Part shown: one piece after another, positions 9,543 through 21,414 of the stretch
Layout: the number at the start of each line of letters is the position of its first letter
Position numbering within the stretch: position 1 is the stretch's first letter
Assembly (NCBI RefSeq): GCF_003576645.1
Contig: NC_044923.1
Coordinates: 4,930,636 to 4,994,635, forward strand
DNA length: 64,000 nucleotides
Source of the DNA: Ipomoea triloba
Lineage: Eukaryota; Streptophyta; Magnoliopsida; Solanales; Convolvulaceae
Reading direction: 5' to 3'
Made by a program: the position numbers and the translations under genes
The notes under the pieces: model-generated
Databases searched by the model: none
Seen by the model: only the letters and a program-made list of their open reading frames with translations
Told to the model about the DNA's origin: nothing

Positions 9543-9962
9543 AACATGAGCACTGTTGCAAAAATCTCGCCTAGGCGCTAAACACCGACTGACCGCCTAG
9601 TGTATCACCATAATCAGTGATCTAAGCAGCCGACTAAGTCGCCTAAGCACCGACTAGGCCATCTAGTCGGCCGATTAGCTATTGTTCTTTTTTAAAAAAA
9701 TTAATTATTTCTCTCAAAACATCGTTTTGAGCGAAATAACCCTAAATTGTTCAAACTCTTTGATGTTTTTTAGGTTAATATTTAATATTTTAGTATTAAC
9801 TATTAAATATTACATAGTTTATAATTATTAATTAGTCTTAAAAAAGTTAAAAATTTGAAACAAATTTAAAAAAATAATAATAATAATACACATGCGCCTA
9901 GGCGCCGATTAATCGCCACCTAGGCACCTAGCGATTGTTTCAACCATGTCCATGAACATGAG
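9543..9962. mobile_element. hAT-type MITE with 8-bp target-site duplication
   Basis: The element is 9551-9954 (404 bp). AACATGAG is duplicated at 9543-9550 and 9955-9962, the 8-bp length typical of hAT transposons. The left end starts CACTGTTGCAAAAATC, and the complement of the right end is CATGGACATGGTTGAAAC. Both subterminal regions carry CGCCTAGGCGC-type palindromes and clustered CCTAGGC, CGACTAGGC and GCACCTAG words that can pair. The middle is AT-rich with no reading frame. Confidence 0.78.
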
Positions 9963-10194
9963 AGAACAGAAAAGGAGAGATTATAGTTCAATCAAGCCAG
10001 ATCAAATGAACTAAACTGTATATATAACAGAGCAACAAGTCAAGTTTTAAGCTGAGTACATAGTTTTCTTCACAACTACAAGCACTGAAAGCCATGGAAT
10101 TCACCACAGCCAAAACTACCAGTACACTCACAAGACAATAAAAATGGCTCAAAGACAAAATGCCTGATTGATACCAGATGTAAATAATACAAGT

Positions 10195-10440
10195 CCATCC
10201 AAACACATTTTGCATACTGTTATATAAATCTGGATACAAATTTTGTAAAGTACATCAAGTGCATCCAACCCAAAATTTTCACCTTGTATAGAACCATATA
10301 TCCATAAGTGTTGAGTACATCAAGTGTATCCAAAACCAAATTTTCACCTTGTATAGAAGCTCATATTCCATCTGGTGGTAAAATGGTTAAGTACTTCAAG
10401 TGCATCCAAAACCAAATTCTCACTTATATAGTAGGATACA
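10195..10440. repeat. Tandem repeat, 65-76 bp unit, about three copies
   Basis: AGTACATCAAGTGCATCCAA and the following AAATTTTCACCTTGTATAG recur starting at about 10248, 10313 and 10389, with diverged spacers between. A weaker fourth copy may precede them at about 10195. Open frames over it on either strand are not credible. Confidence 0.75.
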
Positions 10441-11439
10441 TATCCATCACAAACGTTACAGCCCTGAGAACAAGGCTTCAAGAAGTGACTGCAAGTTTTC
10501 CTTGTCACTTAAAATATATAAAATATATATTGTCAGATGAAGTGGGAAAACTTTTTTAACACTTCAGTCTTTTTGACTGTTTTAGGAAAAAGATACATTA
10601 ATTACACAACCATTGATGTATAATTGTCATTGGTTTTGAATGCAAGGAAATATCACAATCATGATTAGATGCACAGCTCAAAAGCACTGTACAAGATCAA
10701 TGAATACAATGCAACAGAGCCCCAGATTGAAGAACCAAACATCATCATCATACATTAAGAAAGAAAATGTATAAAATAACAAAGAAAAGCACAAATTAAA
10801 TTAGCTTTAGTGGCTTGAAATTTTCCAAAATAAGCAAAAAATCAAATATATTCAGGTTGATTATAGCAAAACCAAGTTTTCATCCATCAACATCAATGTT
10901 ATGATGCCCTGATCAAAGAATACATAGCCCCATCAAGAATCTTTACTGGGTAGTTTTCCACTAAAATAAGCATAGCTAGCCATGAATCATGATCATATAT
11001 ATGTTATCGGGGTGTGGGTTGAGTGGGAGTGACTTATCATTCTTAACCAAAGGTCAAAGGATCGATTTTGCCTCTTTGATTTTGGGTACTAAGCAGCCTT
11101 AAATCTCTAGGAAAGAAGTGCCTACAATTCAGCTAGAGGATGAGCCAATGTGTTCGACAGTGGAAATCTAGTACACCCAACAAAAATGATCATATATATC
11201 TTTTGTTTCTTTACCTCCTATGAAAATTGTTAAAATTTCAATTAAACAACAAGTAACAGGGAAGAAGAAGATTCTTGGTATAAAAATTTCTCCTTTTTTT
11301 TTTTTTCCATTAATCAAAGAGAATTACTATATTTGGAGAAATTATTATCATAAAAAAAAAGGGAAAAATTACTCTACAGTTAATCACTAATGCCTGGCTT
11401 CAACCTGTCTGCCTTTTGACTATGGAATCACATAGCGAG
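10441..11439. other. Intergenic region, one weak SINE-like patch
   Basis: No gene is seen. Around 11010-11170 a GGTTGAGTGGGAGTG word followed 45 bp later by AAAGGATCGATTTTGCC faintly recalls a tRNA-like A box and B box pair, but the match is poor and no tail or duplication is clear. The rest is AT-rich, with a poly-T near 11285-11305. Confidence 0.35.
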
Positions 11440-11900
11440 CTGCATTGCACGCCCCCTTATCTCAGTGACGGCGGGCACCCTGTTCCTCTTCTCCGTTAAG
11501 ACGGCCGTTATTGGCGCACCAGGAAAAGTCACGCGCGCTGCACGGTGGACAACCATAAGAACGGCGGCGCAGTGAAGAAGAGAAAAGGAGGGGCCTTTCC
11601 TATACATTCTTCACCTTTTTTTTTTCTTTTCTGGGTTTCGCTGGTTTTTCAGAGATGAGTGATCCGATACAGTGATTTGTGTGTGGGTTTTATCGCGGGC
11701 GGAGAGAGAGAATGATTGGGAGCACGTGTACGAGTGGGATTGATCGATTCGGAGGCGTGGTGTCGTGAGGAGGAGGTTACGTCGGGAGTGGTGACTGGTG
11801 AGGGTTGACCGTTGGGGATTGGGGACTGGAATTGTTAGGTTCGGGCGTTCGGCGATCCGTTTGGGTGTGTTGTCGGCATTCGGAGTTTAAACCTCGGCCG
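11440..11900 (+). promoter_or_regulatory. GC-rich island, possible gene 5' end or promoter relic
   Basis: This is the most GC-rich stretch outside the solo LTR. A TATA-like CTATACATT (about 11600) is followed by a pyrimidine-rich CACCTTTTTTTTTTCTTTTC leader, a pattern usual at plant transcription starts. There are two short frames opening at ATG (near 11655 and 11712) that stop within 20 codons. A G-box core CACGTG lies at 11723-11728. No long frame follows, so if this was a gene start, the coding part is lost. GGCGCACC and CGGCGGC words could also be a decayed transposon end. Confidence 0.25.
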
Positions 11901-12960
11901 GTGAACGCCCATTTTCGACTTTCTCTTTGTTGCTTCTCGTGTCAGCACTAAGTCTTTATGTTTGACAATTGAGATTAAAAAACACAAAGGAGTGTGAAAA
12001 TTACACTCAATATAAATTCTCCTATTTAATAGACTGATTGTCTGAGTCGCCATGATTTATTATTTTCACAAATTATATCAAGCCGACCTTCGGAGTTCGG
12101 AGTAATAGATTTTGTCTTTAGACAAGATTAAGAAAAAAAAAAAAAACTTGCACGAGCTTAGCTTAGTGATTTAGTACGTGGTACTTTAGTATACAGTATT
12201 TGAGAAAAGAGAATAAATCAAGATTCAGAATTTAGTAGCAAGAGTGTGAGAGGCGGACAAGCGAGACCCTTAGAATTGGGGATTCAATATTTTTGGGGAA
12301 GAAAACAAAAGAACAAAATGAAATGGAAAATTTTAATGGGAGATTTTATCAGGTATTGTGATGTACTGATGTGCAATTCACGTGCAGAAGTAATATCATA
12401 ATTAATTATACATTTAATAAGCATTTAAACTAATTAATTAATTGATTGAGGTAATACTCAAAGGATGTTTTTCATAATTCTCAAATTAGTTATTAACAAT
12501 TCATTTAAAATGATCTCTCAATGAATTAACTTTGTGTTAAGATGAAAAAGTAACTTTATTTAATTAAATTTGCATAGATATCAATCTTGTGTTCCGATGA
12601 CATGATGTTAGACTTAGATCTCGCTTCCGCTTAATACTGTTGAATGTATATATAGTGCATTGATGCAAATGTGCTTTTTATTGCTTTGCATAAACGCTCT
12701 GATCTATTGAAGGTAAATCAATCAATACAAGTAAGATCCGTTAAAACTTACTTCAATAGAATCATGATAATCACTTCTTATCTAAATGATATGACACTTA
12801 TCTCTTGAAGTCATTGTTGAACATCATACCATAGCAGATTGTGATATAGACTTTAAAATTTAACAACTACAAAAGAACTTATTTGTCAAAAATTATACCA
12901 ATACAATTATTATAAAAAAAAAACAGCAATGATAAATATTTGATTAGATAGGGTGTTGTG
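11901..12960. other. Intergenic AT-rich region, nothing recognised
   Basis: No credible reading frame, structured RNA or element ends were seen. It contains poly-A at about 12132-12146 and runs of AATTAATTA near 12395-12440. Confidence 0.5.
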
Positions 12961-12965
12961 AATAA

Positions 12966-13490
12966 GGGAGCAGGTGTGCCATAAATGTCTGAACGTTACA
13001 CAAGAGCAACCACATCAGTTGTGCATTTTATTTGTTTTTTTGTCATACCCATGTAAAAAAGAGAGGGAGAAGGAGAGAGGAAAGCAAAGAAAAAAAATGA
13101 CAAGCAAAACGGAAAAAAATAAAAGTAAAAACGAAGGCTATTTACACGCCTACCGGCCCATGCATTCAACGCGCTAGCTAGGCGCAACAGGCCAAGTGAT
13201 GTCTTCCGAGCTAAGCTGCCAGCAGGGACCCACAAAAATACATATCTTACAGGAATAAAAATCCAAAAAATGATATATATAAAAAACGATCTCTCTCAAT
13301 ATTAGTCTAAAAATCATATGTTGATTTTTTTTTCCTCAAAATTTAAGCAAAAATCATTGATTTGGTTGTCCTAAACAAGTTTGTCAAAGATAGGTGCGTG
13401 ATTAAAGAAGCAAGTGGTTTTCAAAAAAAAAAAAAAGAAAAAGGAAGCAAGTGTGTCATAAATGTCTGAACATTACATAAAGTCATAAAC
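12966..13490. repeat. Direct repeat pair flanking about 440 bp
   Basis: GGGAGCAGGTGTGCCATAAA then TGTCTGAACGTTACA (12967-13001) reappears as GGAAGCAAGTGTGTCATAAA then TGTCTGAACATTACA (about 13443-13477). A partial third GAAGCAAGTG sits at about 13408 before a poly-A run. The intervening DNA includes a purine-rich tract (13055-13130) and a GC-richer patch (13140-13230). The origin is unknown: a segmental duplication or the ends of an old insertion. Confidence 0.55.
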
Positions 13491-13751
13491 AAGTTTGTCA
13501 AAATACTGTGTACGTTTTGCATGGACAAAGAATAATTGCTGAGTTTTTCTTTTCAGACTTAAAATCCCATAATTAATTACTTTCACATTATAATTTATAA
13601 TGACCGTCTCTTTGTCTTGTGTGTACTTGGATAGTATCGCCCGGTTCTATAGGCTATAGTTTGACCAAAATTTCAATTTCATAGACTATAATGATATTAA
13701 AGATTCGACCTATTAATAAAAGATTTGACAAATTAATTAAAGATTCAATCA

Positions 13752-13800
13752 GTTGTCTCACAGATTGAGATCCGTGAGCGGTCTCACACAAATGTTAATC
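13752..13800 (-). mobile_element. Terminal fragment of the GAGAC-ended MITE family
   Basis: On the minus strand it reads TGTGTGAGACCGCTCACGGAT then CTCAATCTGTGAGAC, matching the left terminus of the element at 16631-17086 (TGTGTGAGACCGTCTCACGG). Only one end is present, so it is a solo terminus left by deletion. Confidence 0.6.
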
Positions 13801-14990
13801 TTCGTATAATTGAAATAGTTGCAATTTGTTTAGCAATGTGACTTTATTAACTTTTTTTTTTTTTTTTACCGTTTACACATTTAGTATTAATGTATTAATT
13901 TTTATTTAAAAATTGAATTTATAAAATAAAATTAGAAAATTAGAGATATGGAGAATGAAAATCAGAAAACTAGAAAAATAGAAAATTGGAAAATGAAAAA
14001 CATGGAAATTGAAGTAAACAACCCTTAATTTTTTGAATAAAATTTAAAAATTATTGATGTGCACCAAGATGATATTGATTTTTTTTTTAATATTAAATTT
14101 GCTCATTTCATTGATTTACAAGAAAGTTCGCAGTTGCTAGTTACCCGAGACGCTCTAGGTGAAACTCCTATTGTGACTTGCAAAGAACCACAATGACACA
14201 AACCAACTTAGGTTGTCCACAACTAATTGATTCAAAACAAGAATATCAATAACCAGCTCACATGGAGAGTCGAACATAGAACATTGTGGTTACCAAATCA
14301 ACTATCCAAACTTAAATACCAATAACCCAACCTAATGTTATCAAATTCACTGACATTTCGATTCGAAAGAAAAGGAAATTATTGTCTCATAAGAAATGAC
14401 CGAATGATTGAAGCATGACATCAATACTAAAATGTCACGAGTTTAGTTATTGTCATATCAAATTGTGAGTTATACTAATCCTATAACTTATTTGTTTATT
14501 AATCTAACATAAATGCAAACGTGTTGAAATATTACTAAGGTAAATGCAAAAATGAGAAACAAACATTCTTTTTTCTTATTATTTAAATCTTAATCTCATT
14601 TTTGTCACGATTAGATTCTTGATTAACGTTAAATTTAAGTTGATCCAATCGTACGTTTTTAAAAACTTCTGAAACGAATGACGGAAGCCGCGCGCAGTAC
14701 TAGACGTCAAAGACGATGTACAGTGACTTAGTTGATTTGATTGGTTACACAAAAATTGCAGTAAATCTCACTTCGTATTTTCTGCAATCTTTTCTCAAAC
14801 ATCTTTGTACCTTTGCATCACAGATTTTCTCCTGTGTTTTCCTTCAACAGTTTCCTTGCAGTCTCAGTCTCCCGTGGACTCATCATTTCGCTCAGATACT
14901 CAGATTCCAAACAAATGTAACACTGAACAGTGAAATTTCGGAAGAGATCAGAGCAATCTCAGTCAAATTGATTGAACTACTTATTTGATA
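13801..14990. other. Intergenic, includes a possible minus-strand SINE
   Basis: Between about 14100 and 14350 the minus strand contains GTTCTATGTTCGACTCTCC, a B-box-like word, preceded by TTGGTAACCACAATG, which is suggestive of a tRNA-derived head. The A box and tail are not convincing. A 90-codon plus-strand frame at 14716-14988 has no recognisable domain and runs into the Stowaway MITE, so I do not call it. Confidence 0.3.
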
Positions 14991-15255
14991 TTCTCTCTGT
15001 CCTATTTTATCTGTCTTATTTATTATTCATCGGTCAAATCATTCTTTCTTCTTTGTTTATTTTCTTTATTGTTTTTACTTATTTTTAAATTTGATTTGTT
15101 GTGTTTAATAGTACTTTTAGTGTAGTTTCTAAATATATATATTTTGTATATTAATACTAAATTTAATACGGAATATTATGAAAAATTGAATTAAAAATCA
15201 CTTCAGTCAAACCTCGTTAATCGAACCCGACACATAAAATGGGACAGAGAAAGTA
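14989..15255. mobile_element. Stowaway-type MITE (Tc1/mariner)
   Basis: The element is 14991-15253 (263 bp). The left end TTCTCTCTGTCCTATTTTAT and the complement of the right end CTTTCTCTGTCCCATTTTAT form the classic Stowaway terminal repeat. The dinucleotide TA is duplicated on each side (14989-14990 and 15254-15255). The interior is AT-rich with no frame. Confidence 0.85.
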
Positions 15256-16338
15256 ATTATAAGATTTTAAATTTAACTCTTAACAAGAGCTACTTATTGA
15301 ATTTCTTGGTTTAGTTAAGCTAGCTATAGCCTATAGGCAATTAAGGCTAGTCTATTTCCTTATCTGATCATTTGTCAGCTAGGATTACAAAGTGACTTTT
15401 ATCAATAGGGCACATTCGAAAAATAATTATAGACTATTTCATGATTATAAATTGAGGTGAGATAGGAACAATTCCATGATTAAAATATATTATATTACTT
15501 TATTTTATTAATGTGATGAGTGGCCTTAAATGAATGTAACCCTTAAACCAAATAGATTTATATAACATAAATCAATTTTAACCAAATACAGAATTTAACA
15601 TTCTCAATAATTTTAATATTGTCAGTAATCTAACATTTTTAAAGATAATTTAATATTTCATGAACCAACCGCTCTCATTAAGTGTGCTTAGAAATAATGT
15701 ATTGTGCAGGCCCATTCCTTTAAGGCGGTATGTTTAACCAAATGAACCGCCCCAACGCTATACCCCAAAATTCCATTGGTCCTAAAATAGTTCCATTTGG
15801 AGATTTTAAATATCTATAATCTATTAATAGTTTTTAATAAATACTAATTTGAGTAATTCAATTTAAATATTGACTGTTGGGTGTCGTGTTACGTGTAAGT
15901 TGTAACTCGTTAGGAGAGATACTATGATAATTAATCATACTTTTAAACTGTTATGATTTATTAATCACCATAATATTTCAAGATAGATATTTAAATACAA
16001 CCATTCAGAATCAACTAAAAATGAATGAATATAAGTAAAACCAAAACTGAAATATAGATTCCACTTTAATTTTATTTTGAATTTTATTTTGGTTTGGTCG
16101 CTACTATAATTTACTTTTTGGGATTTTCCATTATTGGTACTAAATTCCTCATTTTTCCATTATGGGTATCACATAGCGACAGGGCTGATTCATAAAAAAC
16201 AGGGACACTATCTAATAGTTTAATTTGTACTTTCATTATTTTTGTTTTGAGATAAAATTTAAATTTAATAGAATAAAATGAGAAACACAATGATAACAAT
16301 AGAGAGATAAGAACATAGGGAAAGAGATATTTTTAACA
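15256..16338. other. Intergenic AT-rich region, nothing recognised
   Basis: No credible frame, RNA gene or element ends were found. Local phrases such as TTTTCCATTATTGGTAC and TTTTCCATTATGGGTAT (about 16125-16170) form a small direct repeat. Confidence 0.5.
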
Positions 16339-17247
16339 TTTAGATTTGAGTTAATTTCATTTTTGGTCCTAGATTTATAGGTGACAATCAACTTTTAGTC
16401 CTTTTTTATTAGAACATCTTCATTTGGTCCTAATATTATTGTGGCATGACCAAATTTAGTCCTCCAGCAACAAAATCGTTGAAATATCGTTAAATCCAAA
16501 GACATTTCAATCTTTTTTATACAAAGTATATTGAACTGTGTTTTCAAAAAAAAAGTATATTGAACTGCTATATTTTTTATGTTTTTTTTTTAAACATTCA
16601 AAATTGAAGACCGTAATGTCATTGTATTTAGGGTCACACTTGTGTGAGACCGTCTCACGGATCCTTATTCGTGAGACGGGCCGGGTCGGGTCAAAGCACC
16701 ATGTAAATGTTATACTTATATGTGTAAATATCATACTTATATGCTCAAATATAACACTAATCAAAAATAGAATTTTTGCTACTTATAAGAGAAAAAGTAA
16801 TACATTTTTCATAATAAGTAATGTTGACAAGTGCCCCTTACTTATAAGGGCAAATATAATACTTTTGAGGAAAAATGTAATACTTTTAAATCGAAATGTA
16901 AAAGTATTGTATTTTTCCTTAAAAGTATTACATTTACCCTAATAAGTAACAAAAATTTTATTCCTGATTAGTATTACATTTGAGCATATAAGTATGACAT
17001 TTGTGCATATAAGTGTTACATTTGCATCTTGACCCGACCCGACCCGACCCGACCCATGGTGAGACGGTCTCACACAAGTTTTTGCCTTGTATTTAACGAT
17101 ATTTAAACAGATTTGTTGATAAAGGACCAAAAATTGTCATGTCACTATAATACAAGGACCAAAAGTGAATGTTTTAATAAAAAATGAGTAAAAATGGATT
17201 GTCACCTATAAATCTAGGACAAAAAAGGGAATTAACTCTTTAGATTT
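16339..17247. mobile_element. Mutator-like MITE with 9-bp target-site duplication
   Basis: The element is 16348-17238 (891 bp including a nested insertion). TTTAGATTT is duplicated at 16339-16347 and 17239-17247; 9 bp is the Mutator superfamily length. Terminal inverted repeats of about 150 bp start GAGTTAATT and share CCTAGATTTATAGGTGACAA, a TTTGGTCCT word, and AATATCGTTAAAT at the inner edge. There is no transposase, so it is non-autonomous. The open frames in the middle belong to the nested element and are not genes. Confidence 0.88.
16622..17095. mobile_element. Nested Mutator-like MITE (GAGAC palindromic ends)
   Basis: The element is 16631-17086 (456 bp), inserted in the MITE above. The 9-bp duplication TTGTATTTA lies at 16622-16630 and 17087-17095. 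The terminal inverted repeats contain ACTTGTGTGAGACCGTCTCA, which is itself partly palindromic (TGAGACCGTCTCA). Subterminal GGGTCGGGTC repeats face a GACCCGACCC run at 17031-17055. The interior holds many short ATAAGTA and AATGTAATACTTTT words in both orientations. Other copies lie at 2115-2365 and 13752-13800, so the family has been active here more than once. Confidence 0.85.
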
Positions 17248-17730
17248 CGATATAATGATACAAAGAGAAATATATTTATAAAGCTAATAAACATAATCCA
17301 AAAATACCTATGAAATATAAAAATAGAAGTCTAGAAGATCAAGAAAATACCAGGTAAATGTAAACGTCACTTTTTTTTTTGCATAAAATAAATGTGTTAA
17401 AACGACCATCGAACTTTACCTGAAAAATTAATTAGGCCCTCAAACTTTTTAAAGTTGAAATTACATACATAAACATGTCAATTTAGTTCATTAAGGCATA
17501 ATTACGTATTAGTGACCTGTAATACTAGGTAAATGTAAATGCCACATTTTTTTTTCTTTTTTTGTTTTTCATAAAATGTGCCCAATAGGCCATTGAACTT
17601 TACCTGAAAAATCAATTAGGCCTTCAAAACTTTTTAAAGTTGCAATTAGGTACATAAACATGTCAATTTAGTACATCAAGACATAACTACCTGTTAGTGA
17701 CTTGTAATACCAGGTAAATATAAATGTCCT

Positions 17731-17732
<2 letters not shown>

Positions 17733-17762
<30 letters not shown>

Positions 17763-17786
17763 NTTTTTTTTTTTTTTTTTTTTTTT
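17733..17786. repeat. Expanded poly-T tract with ambiguous base
   Basis: The T tract of one monomer is expanded to over 50, with a single N at 17763. Similar tracts lie at 24538-24581 (N at 24581) and 51743-51801 (N at 51772). Lengths here are unlikely to be exact. Confidence 0.9.
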
Positions 17787-20700
17787 GCATAGAATGTGTC
17801 AAATAGGCTATAAACCATTACCTGAAAAATCAATTAGACTCTCAAACTTTTTAAAGTTGCAATCAGTTACATAAAATTGTAAATTTAGTTCATCAAAGCA
17901 TAACTACGTATTAGTGACCCGTAATACCAGGTAAATGTAAATGTCATTTTTTTTTGCATAAAAAGTGTTAAAACGGCCATCGAACTTTACCTGAAAAATT
18001 AATGAGGCCCCTCAAACTTTTTAAATTTGCAATCAGATACATAAAAATGTCAATTTAGTTCATCAAGGCATAAGTACCTGTTAGTGACCTGTAATACCAT
18101 GTAAACGTAAATGTCACTTTTTTTGCATTAAAATGTGTCAAATAGGCTATCGACCTTTAACTAAAAAATCAATTAGACCCTCAAACTTTTTAAGGTTGCA
18201 ATTAGGTACATAAAAATGTCAATTTAGTTCATCTAGTAATAATTACCTGTTAATGACCTGTAATAACAAGTAAATGTAAATGTCACTTTTTTTTCCATAA
18301 TATGTGTCAAATAGGCTATCAACCTTTACCTGAAAAATCAATTAGGCCCTCAAACTTTTTGAAGTTGCAATTAGGTACATAAAAATGTCAATTTAGTTCA
18401 TCAAGGCATAATTACCTTTTAGTGACCTGTAATAACAGGTAAATGTAAATTCACTTTTTTTTTTTTGCATAAAATGTGTCAAAAATGCCATCGAACTTTA
18501 CCTGAAAAATTACTTAGGCCCCTCAAACTTTTTAAAGTTGCAATTAGATACATAAACATTTCAATTTTGTTCATCAAGGCATAATTACCCGTTAGTGACC
18601 TGTAATACCAGGTAAATGTAAATGTCACATTTTTTCGCATAAAATGTGTCAAATAGGCTATCAAACTTTACCTGAAAAATCAATTAGGCCCTCAAACTTT
18701 TTAAAGTTGCAATTAGGTACATAAAAATGTCAATTTAGTTAATCAAAGAATAATTATCTATTAGTGATCTTTAATAACAGGTAAATGTAAATGTTACTTT
18801 TTTTTTGTGCATAAAATGTGTCAAAAATGCAATCGAACTTTACCTGAAAAATTAATTAGGCCCCTAAAACTTTTTAATTTTCAATTAGATACATAAACAT
18901 GTCAATTTAGTTCATCAAGGAATAATTACCTGTTAGTGACCTGTAATAACAAGTAAATGTAAATTTCACTTTTTTTTGCATGAAATGTGTTAAAAATGCC
19001 ATCGAACATTACCTGAAAAATTAATTAGGCCCCTCAAACTTTTTAAACTTGCAAACAGATACATAAAGATGTCAATTTAGTTCATCAAGGCATAATTATC
19101 CGTTAGTGACCTGTAATACCAGGTAAATGTAAATGTCAATTTTTTTCGAATAAAATGTGTCAAATAGGCTATTAGCCCTTACCTAAAAAATCAATAAGGC
19201 CCTGAATTTAGGTACATAAAAATGTCAATTTAGTTCATCAAAGATTAACTACTTGTTAGTGACCTGTAATAACAGGTAAATGTAAATGTTACTTTTTTTT
19301 CATGAAATGTGTCAAAAATGCCATCGAACTTTACATGAAAAATTAATTAGGCCCCTCAAACTTTTTAAAGTTGCAATTAGATATATGAACATGTCAATTT
19401 AGTTCATCAAGGCATAATTATCCGTTAGTGACCTGTAATACCAGATAAATGTAAATGTCACTTTTTTTCGCATAAAATGTGTCAAATAGGCTATCAACCT
19501 TTACCTGAAAAATCAATTAGGTCCTAAAAATTTTTAAAGTTGCAATTAAGTACATAAAAATATCAATTTAGTTCATCAAAAAATAATTACCTGTTAGTGA
19601 ACAGTAATAACAGGTAAAAATGTAGATGTTTCTTTTTTTTTGAATAAAATGTGTCGAAAAGGCCATCGAACTTTACATAAAAAATTAATTAGGACCTCAA
19701 ACTTTTTATAGTTGCAATTAGACACATAAACATGTCAATTTAGTTCATAATTGCATAATTATCTGTTAGTGACCTATAATACCAGGTAAATTTAAATGTC
19801 ACTTTTTTCGCATAAAATGTGTCAAATAGGCTATCAGCCTTTACCTAAAAAATCAATAAGGCCCTGAATTTAGGTACATAAAAATGTCAATTTAGTTCAT
19901 CAAAGATTAACTACCTGTTAGTGACCTGTAATAACAGGTAAATGTAAATGTCACTTTTTTTTTTCATGAAATGTGTCAAAAATGCCATCGAACTTTACAT
20001 GAAAAATTAATTAGGCCCCTCAAACTTTTTAAACTTTTTAAAGGCTATCAATCTTTACCTGAAAAATGAATTAGACGCTCAAACTTTTTAAAGTTGCAAT
20101 TAAATCCATAAAATTGTCAATTTAGTTCATCCAGGAATAATTACATGTTAGTGACCTGTAATAACAGGTAAATGTAAATGTCACTATTTTGCATAAAATG
20201 TGTCAAAAAGTCCATCGAACTTTACCTAAAAAATTAATTAGGCCTCAAACTTTTTAATGTTGGAATTAGGTACATAAAAATGTCAATTTATTTCATCAAG
20301 GCATAATTACGTATTAGTGACCTGTAATAGCTGGTAAATGTAAATGTCACTTCTTTTTTTTTTTTTTTTTGCATAAAATGTGTCAAAAAGGCCATCGAAC
20401 TTTACCTAACAAAATTAATTTGTACCTCAAACTATTTAAAGTTGAAATTAGGTACATAAAAATGTCAATTTAGTTATCAAGGAATAATTACCTGTTAGTG
20501 ACCTGTAATAACAGGTAAATGTAAATGTCAAATTTTTTTTTGTATAAAATGTGTCAAAAATGCCATCGAACTTTACCTAAAAAATTAATTAGGCCCTCAA
20601 ACTTTTTAATGTTGCAATTAGGTACATAAAAATGTCAATTTATTTCATCAAGGCATAATTACATATTAGTGACCTGTAAGAGCAGCTAAATGTAAATGTC

Positions 20701-21414
20701 ACTTTTTTTTTTTTTTTTTTGTATAAACTGTGTCAAAAAGGCCAACGAACTTTTACTTAACAAAATTAATTTGTCCCTTAAACTTTTTATAGTTGCAATC
20801 AGAGACATAAACATGTCAATTTAGTTCATCAAGGCATAATTATCTGTTAGTGACCTATAATACCAGGTAAATTTAAATGTCACTTTATTCGCATAAAATG
20901 TCACTACAAGAAATTTCACATTTAGTGATAACAGAAATTGTCACTAAAACTACCGATTTTGGTCACTATTGAAATTAGTGACCAATTTTTGAAGTCGTCA
21001 TCTGTCGTCATTATATCCTCCGTCACTATTGTAGTAGTGACAACTTTTCAAAAGTTGTCACAATTACTTAGACTTTTGTGACAATGTTTACGTACACTAA
21101 AAGTAGTATTTGAGTGATACCAATAATGGTCACAATAAATGTACAATTTGTGACCTAATATGTTATTACAAAAAATTAATTTAGTTACAACTAAAATCGT
21201 GACAACACTTTAGTCACAATAATTGTACAATTGTTCTTGACGCAAAAATGATCATCAGTGACCTAAAAATAAATACAAATAATTACTTTATTGTGACCAC
21301 AAACATAATAACAAATGTTGTATTTAATATTGTTTCTCCTTAATATTTTGAACAAATACTCAAAACACCATTAATACTTAAAATAAAAATAAAAAATTTT
21401 AACATTGTTTCAAG

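Noticed and set aside
14716..14988. 90-codon plus-strand frame starting MYSDLVDL
   Set aside because: No recognisable domain, and it ends at the Stowaway MITE. It could be a first exon but nothing supports that.
16538..16942. 134-codon open frame
   Set aside because: It crosses the end of the nested MITE and reads through palindromic and AT-rich transposon sequence with no domain.
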